This document shows, piece after piece, positions 25,776-33,747 of a stretch of 64,000 bases of DNA. The translations under genes were made by a program, and so were the position numbers. Under the pieces are notes generated by a model that was not told the DNA's origin, searched no databases, and was given only the letters and a program-made list of their open reading frames with translations. The DNA comes from Hydrogenothermus marinus (GTDB lineage Bacteria; Aquificota; Aquificia; Aquificales; Hydrogenothermaceae): the NCBI RefSeq assembly GCF_003688665.1, contig NZ_REFO01000011.1:124001-188000 (forward strand). Reading direction: 5' to 3'. Position 1 is the first letter of the stretch, and every line of letters begins with the position of its first letter.

Positions 25776-28085
25776 ATGGCAGTTAAGACTACAATCTTTG
25801 GTTATCCAAAAATTGGCCCAAATAGAGAATTAAAGAAAGCTATTGAAAGCTACTGGAAAGGTGAAATATCTAAAGAAGAGATGCTAAAAAAAGTAGAAGA
25901 AGTTGATATTGATAGAATGAAAAGGGTAATAAATGCAGATTTAGACTATATCCCATCAAATGATTTTTCTTTATATGATTTTGTTTTAGATGTATCTACT
26001 ATGGTAGATATGATCCCAAAAAGATTTAGAAATATAGAAGATGGACTTGATAGATATTTTGCAATGGCTAGAGGAACAAAAGATGCTATTGCTTGTGAAA
26101 TGACAAAATGGTTTGATACTAACTACCATTACATAGTACCTGAAATAGAAGGAGCTTTTAAACTTGTAAAAAATAGACCTTTAGATTCATATAAATGGGC
26201 AAAAGAAAAACTTGGAGTTGAAACAAAACCTGTTTTAGTTGGAGCTTTTACATATTTAATGCTTTCCAAGGTTTATGAAAGACAAGAAGGCTCTCTTTTA
26301 ATGAAAATGGTAAAAGCTGAAGAAAGTGAAAAATTTAAGCCACTTTTATTTGAGCTTGCATCTGTTTATAACCAGATGTTAAGAGAGCTTCAAGAAGAAG
26401 GTGTTAAAGCTGTTCAATTTGATGAGCCTGCTCTTGTTTTAGATTTAGATGAAGATAAAATAAATGCTCTTATTGATGCTTACAGAATAATTACAGAAGG
26501 AATTACAGATATAGAGATTTTTGTTCATACTTATTATGAAAGCTTAGATCATTTTGAAAAAATAACAAAAGAGCTTCCAGTTTCTGGTATTGGACTTGAT
26601 TTTGTTGTAAATAATGAAAATCTTGAGAATTTAAAGAAATATGGATTCCCTGAAGATAAAAAACTTCAAGCTGGAGTAATATCAGGAAGAGATCCTTGGA
26701 AAACAGATTATAAACAAGTTTTAAATCTTATTGAAGAAATTAAAAAATATGTTTCTGAAGATAGAATTATTTTATCTAATGCTGCGCCTTTATTCCATTT
26801 ACCTGTTTCTCTTGAGTCAGAAAAAGGACATTTAAATGAAGATTTATTAGAGCTTCTATCTTTTGCAGATGAAAGACTTGAAGAAATAAAAACTTTAAAA
26901 CAGATAATAAATAAAGGAAAAGAAATACCTTCTCAAACTCTCCAAGAATTTAGAGATAAGTTTAAAAATGAAGAAGTTCAAAAGGCTATAGAGGACATAG
27001 ACAATCATGAGATTAAAAGACCTCATGATTTCAAAGAAAGATATAAAAAACAGATAGAACTTTTAGGCCTTCCAAGATTTCCTACTACTACAATTGGAAG
27101 TTTTCCTCAAACAAAAGAAGTTCGTCAGATGAGAGCTAAATTTAGAAAAGGTGAAATATCTGCAGAAGAATATGAAAACTTTATAAAAGAGCAGATTAAA
27201 AAAGCTATAGAAATACAAGAAGAGCTTGAACTTGATGTATTTGTTCATGGAGAGTTTGAAAGAACAGATATGGTTGAGTTTTTCGGACAAAAAATGGATG
27301 GATTTGCATTTACTAAAAATGGGTGGGTTCAGTCTTATGGTACAAGATGTGTAAGACCCCCAATTATATATGGAGATGTATCAAGACCAGAGCCAATGAC
27401 TATAAAAGAGATAGTTTATGCTCAAAGTCTTACAGAAAAGCCAGTAAAAGGTATGTTAACAGGGCCTGTAACTATATTAAACTGGTCTTTTTACAGAAAA
27501 GATATACCTAAGAAAGATATTGCATATCAGATAGCAATAGCTTTAAGAGATGAAGTTTTAGATTTAGAAAAAGCTGGAATAAAAGTAATCCAGATTGATG
27601 AGCCTGCATTTAGAGAAGGACTTCCTTTAAAGAAAAGAAAACAAGAAGAATATTTAAATTGGGCTGTTAAAGCATTTAGACTTACAAACAATACAGTTGC
27701 AGAAACAACTCAAATCCATACTCATATGTGTTATTCAGAATTTAATGAGATTATAGAATGGATTTATGCAATGGATTCTGATGTAATTTCAATAGAGGCA
27801 TCAAGATCAAAAGGTGAAATAATAGAGGCATTTGAAAAATTCAATTATGATCATGGAATTGGAGTTGGAGTTTACGATATTCATTCTCCAAGAGTGCCAC
27901 CTGTTGAAGAGATGTTAGAAATAGCAGAAAGAACTGTCCAAGTAATAGATAAAAATCTCATTTGGATAAATCCAGATTGTGGTTTAAAAACAAGAGGTTG
28001 GGAAGAAACAATACCAGCTCTAAAAAATATGGTTCAGGTTGCAAAGATATTAAGAGAAAAATACGGTGAAAAATATGATTGGTAA
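25776..28085 (+). CDS. metE: Cobalamin-independent methionine synthase MetE
   Basis: The 769-aa enzyme transfers a methyl group from methyl-tetrahydrofolate-glutamates to homocysteine without B12. Two TIM-barrel halves are seen: N-terminal TTIFGYPKIGPNRELKKA and C-terminal FPTTTIGSFPQTKEVRQMR. The zinc ligands are in the second half (HTHMCYSEF, VFVHGEFERTDMVEFF, INPDCGLKTRGW). AGGAGGA precedes the ATG, and a terminator follows the stop. I see no SAM or cobalamin riboswitch in the 68-bp leader. Confidence 0.96.
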   Translation: MAVKTTIFGYPKIGPNRELKKAIESYWKGEISKEEMLKKVEEVDIDRMKRVINADLDYIPSNDFSLYDFVLDVSTMVDMIPKRFRNIEDGLDRYFAMARGTKDAIACEMTKWFDTNYHYIVPEIEGAFKLVKNRPLDSYKWAKEKLGVETKPVLVGAFTYLMLSKVYERQEGSLLMKMVKAEESEKFKPLLFELASVYNQMLRELQEEGVKAVQFDEPALVLDLDEDKINALIDAYRIITEGITDIEIFVHTYYESLDHFEKITKELPVSGIGLDFVVNNENLENLKKYGFPEDKKLQAGVISGRDPWKTDYKQVLNLIEEIKKYVSEDRIILSNAAPLFHLPVSLESEKGHLNEDLLELLSFADERLEEIKTLKQIINKGKEIPSQTLQEFRDKFKNEEVQKAIEDIDNHEIKRPHDFKERYKKQIELLGLPRFPTTTIGSFPQTKEVRQMRAKFRKGEISAEEYENFIKEQIKKAIEIQEELELDVFVHGEFERTDMVEFFGQKMDGFAFTKNGWVQSYGTRCVRPPIIYGDVSRPEPMTIKEIVYAQSLTEKPVKGMLTGPVTILNWSFYRKDIPKKDIAYQIAIALRDEVLDLEKAGIKVIQIDEPAFREGLPLKKRKQEEYLNWAVKAFRLTNNTVAETTQIHTHMCYSEFNEIIEWIYAMDSDVISIEASRSKGEIIEAFEKFNYDHGIGVGVYDIHSPRVPPVEEMLEIAERTVQVIDKNLIWINPDCGLKTRGWEETIPALKNMVQVAKILREKYGEKYDW

Positions 28086-28109
28086 TAGGGGATTCTTTCC
28101 CCTATTTTT
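28084..28109 (+). terminator. Intrinsic terminator after metE
   Basis: AATAGGGG (28084-28091) pairs with CCCCTATT (28099-28106) around a seven-base loop, followed by TTT. It begins at the metE stop codon. Confidence 0.8.
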
Positions 28110-28118
28110 ATAAAGCAT

Positions 28119-28853
28119 ATGGAATATAAATTCTTAGTTTCGTATGTTCTCATTTTAATAGCTCTTTATTATTCTTACAGAGAAAAATTAGGAATAGAGA
28201 AAACTATACTTATAAATTCTTTAAGGGCATTTATTCAATTATTAATCCTTGGATATGCTCTTGTTTATATTTTTAAACTAAAACATCCAATTGAACTTAT
28301 TTTTATACTTTTTTTAATGATTTTATTTGCAAGTTATACTGCTCAAAATAGAGTAAATCTAAAAGAAAAAGGATTTTTAGTAGCTTTTTTATCTATATTT
28401 TTTTCATCATCTTTAGTTATAGCTTCTTTGTTAGTATTACAAATTATATCTTTTAAACCTAATGAGCTTATTCCTGTTGGTGGAATGGTAATAGGAAACT
28501 CTTTAAATGTTTATAGTTTAACAGTAGATAGATTAAAAGGTGAAATAAAAAATAATATAGACTTAATTGAAAATTTTATTGCTATTGGTGCAACATTAAA
28601 AAATGCTTTATATGAGATGAAAAAAGCTTCAGTAAAAGCTGCTTTAATACCAACTTTAAATAATCTTCAAACAGTTGGAATAATCCATATTCCGGGAATT
28701 ACAACAGGAATGCTTCTTGCAGGTGCAGAGCCTTTAAAAGCAGTTTCTTATCAGCTTGCAATAATGTATATGATGGTTGCAGTCGCTTTATTTACAGCTG
28801 TTATAACTATAAATATTGGATACAGAAAGATATTTGTTTCAGTTTTTAGCTAA
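28119..28853 (+). CDS. FetB/YbbM-type (UPF0014) ABC transporter permease
   Basis: A 244-aa polytopic membrane protein with about seven TM helices. UPF0014 signatures are SLRAFIQLLILGYAL, GGMVIGNSLNVYSL and HIPGITTGMLLAGAEPLKAVSYQ. In E. coli, FetB pairs with the ATPase FetA in iron homeostasis. No ATPase gene is adjacent here, so the partner must lie elsewhere or the unit is incomplete. The binding site before the ATG is weak. Confidence 0.82.
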   Translation: MEYKFLVSYVLILIALYYSYREKLGIEKTILINSLRAFIQLLILGYALVYIFKLKHPIELIFILFLMILFASYTAQNRVNLKEKGFLVAFLSIFFSSSLVIASLLVLQIISFKPNELIPVGGMVIGNSLNVYSLTVDRLKGEIKNNIDLIENFIAIGATLKNALYEMKKASVKAALIPTLNNLQTVGIIHIPGITTGMLLAGAEPLKAVSYQLAIMYMMVAVALFTAVITINIGYRKIFVSVFS

Positions 28854-29064
28854 TTTAGATACTTTTATTTTCTTTGATAGTTATCAAAATTTTTATTTCT
28901 GCGTAAATTTCAAGAGCTGAAAGTATTATTGTAATAGTTTTTAATGAAATATTTTTTCCAGACAGTTTTTAATACTTTTACACTTTTCAGTTTTGTTTGA
29001 GATTCTTTATTGCTAATCTATTAATATTAGTTTTTATAATTTATTTAATCTTTTATATACCTAA
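28854..29064. other. Non-coding stretch after the UPF0014 gene, possible short gene remnant on minus strand
   Basis: About 210 AT-rich bases without a convincing gene. On the minus strand a short frame (28855 to about 28977) encodes hydrophobic sequence containing LSALEIYAEIKILITIKEN but has no usable start codon. It might be the 3' stub of a decayed membrane-protein gene. No terminator or riboswitch shape is evident. Confidence 0.25.
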
Positions 29065-29190
29065 GTGAGAAATTATAAAAATATTATAAATTGGTGTATC
29101 TTGATTCTATCAGGGGTAGCTTTAGCAATCCCCCTTTTATATAATATTATTGGGATAAAAAATGACTCTGCTGAGTATAAAGGAGAATAA
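29065..29190 (+). CDS. Possible 41-aa small membrane protein upstream of cobW-like gene
   Basis: A GTG-started frame of 41 codons that directly follows an in-frame TAA. It encodes a short basic N-terminus, one hydrophobic segment (about residues 7-29, with SGVALAIPLLYN) and a polar tail (KNDSAEYKGE). The end of the frame contains AAGGAG, which could serve as ribosome binding site for the CobW-family gene nine bases on. No Shine-Dalgarno is seen before the GTG, so translation is uncertain. I do not recognise the family. Confidence 0.35.
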   Translation: MRNYKNIINWCILILSGVALAIPLLYNIIGIKNDSAEYKGE

Positions 29191-29199
29191 TAAAAAACT

Positions 29200-30129
29200 A
29201 TGCATTCTTTTATAATAACAGGTTTTTTAGGTACAGGAAAAACAACTTTACTTATAAATAATATAAAGAAATATTTTAAAGATAAAAAAATTGCAATAGT
29301 TGTTAATGAATTTGGAGAAGTTGGTGTTGATGGACAAATATTAAAAAATGTATATAGCGAAGTTTTAGAAATATCTGAAGGATGTATTTGTTGTAAACTA
29401 TCTGCAGAATTTGAAAAAGGAGTAAAAGAAATTATTAAAGATTATAATCCTGAAATAATTTTTATAGAAACCTCTGGAACTTCAGAACCTTTTCCAATAT
29501 TCCTTTCTTTACAAAATCTTGGGATATCAGTTGAAGGTATTATATGTGTCATAGATGCGAAGAATTTTAATTCTTATAAAGATGATGCTACTGCTAAATA
29601 TCAAATAGGTGGTTCAAATATAATTGTTTTAAATAAAATTGATTTAATAGAGGAAAAACAGTTAGAAAGTTTAGAAAAAGAAGTAAGAGAAATTAAAGAA
29701 AAATATAATATAAAAAATATTTTAACTGGAGAGGTTATATTCAAAAATTATGTTATATACAAAACAAAATTTGGAATATTACCCAAGGAAATATTTGATG
29801 GTATCTATAAAATAGATGAAATTATAAAAATAGCTCAAGAAAATGTAGAAACAGGAGTTTTTCAATCTAAACATAACTTTTCTCAAAGAATTATATATCT
29901 ACCTGATAATTTTTCATTTGAGGATATTGATAAAATATTGTCTAATATTCCAAATAATATTTTTAGGATAAAAGGCATTATTAAAGCCAAAGATGTACCA
30001 ACTCCTTTAGTAGTAAATTACTCATTTGGAGATCTTTCATTTTCAGAGCTTCCTTCTTACGAAGGAAAATCTTTCTTAGTTTTCATAGGCTCTAATTTAG
30101 AAACTAAAAATATAATTAAATTAAATTAG
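29200..30129 (+). CDS. CobW/COG0523-family GTPase (putative metal chaperone)
   Basis: A 309-aa G3E-class GTPase: P-loop GFLGTGKTT at residues 8-16, the metal-binding CxCC motif GCICCKL (C62, C64, C65), FIETSGTSEP, and NKIDLIE for guanine recognition. A CobW C-terminal-like domain follows. COG0523 proteins load metals, often zinc, into target enzymes. It converges with dabA, whose product needs a zinc site; the stops are only eight bases apart. It might therefore be a metallochaperone for DabA, but cobalt or other metals are possible. Confidence 0.85.
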   Translation: MHSFIITGFLGTGKTTLLINNIKKYFKDKKIAIVVNEFGEVGVDGQILKNVYSEVLEISEGCICCKLSAEFEKGVKEIIKDYNPEIIFIETSGTSEPFPIFLSLQNLGISVEGIICVIDAKNFNSYKDDATAKYQIGGSNIIVLNKIDLIEEKQLESLEKEVREIKEKYNIKNILTGEVIFKNYVIYKTKFGILPKEIFDGIYKIDEIIKIAQENVETGVFQSKHNFSQRIIYLPDNFSFEDIDKILSNIPNNIFRIKGIIKAKDVPTPLVVNYSFGDLSFSELPSYEGKSFLVFIGSNLETKNIIKLN

Positions 30130-30137
30130 ATTAAATT

Positions 30138-33005
30138 TTAAATTTCAATGAAGTTGTTGTTTTCATATTTATAAATCTTATTATCTTTTCTATCTAAAAC
30201 AACTAATCTAATCCATTCATTTTTTATTATATTATTTGATAAAGCTGATTTTTGCATAGCTTTATTTACAATATCAATAGGGGCTTCTACAAAAGTTATC
30301 AATCTCATAGGCTCATGATATGGTTGATCTGCAAGGTTAACAGTTTGTTCAGGAAGACCAATTTTTAAATCACTGAAATTGCCAAAAAATACCCCTACCT
30401 TACTAACTATATTATGATAAACCTTTGAACCTGCCCCAAAAACTTCATTATCTGTTGTTGAAAAATAATGCTCCATATTTATCCATTCTCCAACAACTAA
30501 TGGGCCTGAAAAAATAGTAGTTAAAACATTTCCATCTTCATCTTCTTCCCAGTTATAAGAATGTAAAAATACTCTATTAAACATAGGGAAATTTTTAGTA
30601 CTTTCTCTTTTACCTATAAAAAAAGCATTATTCTTAGATAATCCCCATTCTGGTCTTGGTTCAGACCAATCACAAGATTTTGTAAATATATCTTCTTCTG
30701 TTTCTGTATAAGGTAAAAATTTAGCTCTTTCAAGCCTAGATTTAGAAGATGCTTTCTCAAAATCAGATTTTATTTTTTCTATCAACTTTAATTCTTCATC
30801 ATTAAGAATATCTAAATTTTCTAAAAATAACTCATCTGTTGTTGTATTATGAAGACTTGGTATAAACTTTACATATTCAGGAATATTTATACCTTCTTCA
30901 AGTAGCTTTTTTCTTACCTCTTTATCATTAGCCATCATAGATATTACTCTTGCATTTGGAAGACCAACTCCACCACCACAAGCACCACAGTCTAAAGCTG
31001 ACTCAAAAGGATTATTATCTGATTTACTTCCATGACCAAACACAAATACAAATTTTGGGAAATTTTGTGTTAATCCTATAAGCTGAAGGAAATTTTTAAC
31101 ATAAGATACTTTCTCTTCTAAAGTAAATCCTACTTGTCTTAATTTTTCTTTTTGCATTTCATAATTTTCTTTGTTTACTGAATATTTGGTTTTTAAAATT
31201 TCAAGAAATTCTTCAGGGATATTTAAATCTAAACTTTTATTTAAAACTAGATATTCCCATACTTTTTCAACTTCAGATAAAGATATATTTCTTTTTAACT
31301 TTTCAGTTAAAAACTCTTCTATAATTTTAAAATGAACTTTTTTAGCGAATTCTTCTACTTCATCATCTGTTAATTTATTTATAGTATATATAGTTTTTGG
31401 TTTTTTAGGCCTAAATTTAGAGAAAAATTTATCTATCTGTCTTGGGAATAAAGTTTTTCCAAAAAGATTTATACCAAAAAGCCATCCTACTGCTTCTACC
31501 ATAATAAATGGAGTATAGGGATTGTTTTTTAAATCATTTAAAACATTCTTTAAGATTGAAAACATTTTCTTCCTAGATTTATATTCTTTATATCCTTCCT
31601 TTGGAAGTTCAAAAACAGTATTTTTAGGTTTTATTATAGCTGGACATAAAAACTGCTCATGACCTTTATCTAATTCAATGAATGTAATAGGTACACCGAA
31701 AAAGCCTGCTACTCCATATGTAAAATAAGGCCCTATTTTCTCTAAATATCTTCTTATAGATTCAGATCTCACATCTATACAAAAAACAGCTGCTGCCAAA
31801 TAGGATTTTTCCATAGAAGGATTAGAGCTTAAAAACTCACTTAAATATTTATTTATATAACTATCTTCTAAGGATTTTAGCCATAAATATCCTTCTTCAT
31901 TTTTTAGAGTATATATAAATTTCGCAAATTCTACAATATCTTTATCAAAGGTTGTTATTTCCTTTCTTATATTTAAAATTTGGTTTTTAATTATATTAAT
32001 TTCTTCTTCTTTATATATTCTCAAAATTTCTTTAAATTCACCTTCTGAAGAAGCTGTTTCCATTAAATCTACAAATTTAGGTAGTAATTTACCTTTATAT
32101 TTTAAAAGTTTTAGAATTACATAATTTTGATTTTGATTTATAAAATCATTTAGCTTTTTAAAATCTGATATTTTTTGTTTGCTAATATATTTATGCTCAT
32201 AAAAAAGCCTAATAGCTAGATAATCTTCTATAGAAGAAGGATATTCTTGTTGAAAGGGATAATCTTTGTCTTCAGATCTATATTTTATAAATCCTGCCCA
32301 ACCTACTTGTTTTAAAAGATGAATTAATAAATAATTTTCTTTATCTTCTACTTTTAGATTTTCTAATATTTTTTCAATAAAAACCTCTGCAGATTCTTGA
32401 ATGTTTTCTCCTTCATAATACTTAAAAACGTTAAACATTCCTAAATTTCTTTGATACATTGAAAGAGTAGTTTGTTCTTCATCTAAAAATCTAGTTATAA
32501 ATTCAATAATATCTTTTTCTATTTGATCTTTTAAGTTTGTATCAAATATAGCATCATATATTTCATATAAGGTAAGATTTTTTATAAGCTTTTTAATAGT
32601 TTCTTCTGTAGTTTTCTCAATTGTTTCTGTTTTTATAAACTCTATTAACTCTTCTTCATCAATACATTTGTTTATTTTTTCAAATTTATATTTATTCCAG
32701 TTTGGACTTATCTCTATTAAAAATTTCTTTGCTTCATAAAAATATTTTTTATAATTGTTTTCCTCTAATACTTTAAGAAGATTTTCTTCAAAAATATCTT
32801 CCCTAATAGTTCCATCCATATAAAGATTTACATAATACTCAGGTTCCATATATACATTTCCTTCAAAAATCTCTTTTGCTTTGTTTACCGCATTTTTAAA
32901 ATGTTGTTTTTCAAAGCCTTTTAATGGATTGTGATGAATAAAGTTTTTTATTGGCCAGTATTGAGGAATAATTGATTTTATATTATCAATATTTTTATTT
33001 ACCAT
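30138..33005 (-). CDS. dabA: DabA, probable inorganic carbon transporter subunit (DUF2309/UPF0753)
   Basis: The 955-aa protein belongs to the DUF2309 family, the cytoplasmic carbonic-anhydrase-like subunit of DAB pumps. The beta-CA-type zinc site is complete: C409 and D411 with R413 in FCIDVRSES, H658 in FGHGS, and C673 in LDCGACGG. The 15-residue step from His to Cys equals that in Halothiobacillus DabA2 (C351, D353, H524, C539). The N-terminus has WPIKNFIHHNPLKGFE, also typical. DabA is thought to hydrate CO2 one-way, driven through DabB, to store bicarbonate. The gene overlaps the upstream 8-TM gene by 11 bases and is last in the operon. Confidence 0.93.
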   Translation of the reverse strand: MVNKNIDNIKSIIPQYWPIKNFIHHNPLKGFEKQHFKNAVNKAKEIFEGNVYMEPEYYVNLYMDGTIREDIFEENLLKVLEENNYKKYFYEAKKFLIEISPNWNKYKFEKINKCIDEEELIEFIKTETIEKTTEETIKKLIKNLTLYEIYDAIFDTNLKDQIEKDIIEFITRFLDEEQTTLSMYQRNLGMFNVFKYYEGENIQESAEVFIEKILENLKVEDKENYLLIHLLKQVGWAGFIKYRSEDKDYPFQQEYPSSIEDYLAIRLFYEHKYISKQKISDFKKLNDFINQNQNYVILKLLKYKGKLLPKFVDLMETASSEGEFKEILRIYKEEEINIIKNQILNIRKEITTFDKDIVEFAKFIYTLKNEEGYLWLKSLEDSYINKYLSEFLSSNPSMEKSYLAAAVFCIDVRSESIRRYLEKIGPYFTYGVAGFFGVPITFIELDKGHEQFLCPAIIKPKNTVFELPKEGYKEYKSRKKMFSILKNVLNDLKNNPYTPFIMVEAVGWLFGINLFGKTLFPRQIDKFFSKFRPKKPKTIYTINKLTDDEVEEFAKKVHFKIIEEFLTEKLKRNISLSEVEKVWEYLVLNKSLDLNIPEEFLEILKTKYSVNKENYEMQKEKLRQVGFTLEEKVSYVKNFLQLIGLTQNFPKFVFVFGHGSKSDNNPFESALDCGACGGGVGLPNARVISMMANDKEVRKKLLEEGINIPEYVKFIPSLHNTTTDELFLENLDILNDEELKLIEKIKSDFEKASSKSRLERAKFLPYTETEEDIFTKSCDWSEPRPEWGLSKNNAFFIGKRESTKNFPMFNRVFLHSYNWEEDEDGNVLTTIFSGPLVVGEWINMEHYFSTTDNEVFGAGSKVYHNIVSKVGVFFGNFSDLKIGLPEQTVNLADQPYHEPMRLITFVEAPIDIVNKAMQKSALSNNIIKNEWIRLVVLDRKDNKIYKYENNNFIEI

Positions 33006-33735
33006 TTAAAACCTCCATAATACCATTAATACCCCATATTGTAAGAAGAAAAATAATAAAAAAATGAATAAATTTTTCGCTTCCAAGTATATCCTTATAG
33101 AATATATATTTATTTGGTTTTCCAAAAACAGTATTTGTTAATACCCTCATAGCAATTAAGAAATTAGTAAAAAACACAATGCCAAAAACTATATACCAGA
33201 TATAAGAGGTTTCATTTTTTATAAAACTATTAAACAAAAATACTGCATTAGGAAATGGTGGATATAAAGCTAAGGATATTAGATAAATTCTTAAGACAAA
33301 ACCAATGATAGGCGATTCAAGAGCAAGTCCAGAGATTCCACTAAAGTTTGCACTTCCATAGTTATTTTTATAATAATTTCCTACAAAATATAATCCTACA
33401 CAAGTTATAATTAAAGCCACTGCATAATAAATAGAATACTTAATATCAATTAATAAAAAAATACTACTATTTAAAAATAGAAAATAATAAGCAAGTTTAT
33501 ATAAGTTTGAAGTTTTTATAGCTTTATAAGCTGTTATCAATGTAGATATTAAAGAAATAATAATAAAAGCATAAGAAAAATCTACTTGATAAATAAATCT
33601 TAGTAGAAGACCTATAATCAATAAATTAGAAAATAAAGGAAAGTACTTAGATAAATTTTTATTTTTTTTGTCTAAAATTTCAAATAAAAAATAATAAGGT
33701 ATTCCTCCAACTAAAATAAAAATTAGTAATTCCAT
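32995..33735 (-). CDS. Polytopic membrane protein between dabB and dabA (antiporter-subunit-like)
   Basis: A 246-aa protein with about eight predicted TM helices and few charged residues. The stretch SGISGLALESPIIGFVLRI then ALYPPFPNAVFLFN recalls the loop-and-helix region of NuoL/NuoM/MrpD-type antiporter subunits (the LPPFNGF region). It is far shorter than those ~450-600 aa proteins and lacks their conserved Lys/Glu channel residues. It is 12 bases after dabB and overlaps dabA by 11, so all three are surely co-expressed. Described DAB pumps are two-gene dabA-dabB units, so this may be an extra membrane subunit. Function unknown. Confidence 0.7.
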   Translation of the reverse strand: MELLIFILVGGIPYYFLFEILDKKNKNLSKYFPLFSNLLIIGLLLRFIYQVDFSYAFIIISLISTLITAYKAIKTSNLYKLAYYFLFLNSSIFLLIDIKYSIYYAVALIITCVGLYFVGNYYKNNYGSANFSGISGLALESPIIGFVLRIYLISLALYPPFPNAVFLFNSFIKNETSYIWYIVFGIVFFTNFLIAMRVLTNTVFGKPNKYIFYKDILGSEKFIHFFIIFLLTIWGINGIMEVLNGK

Positions 33736-33747
33736 AAACCTACCTCA

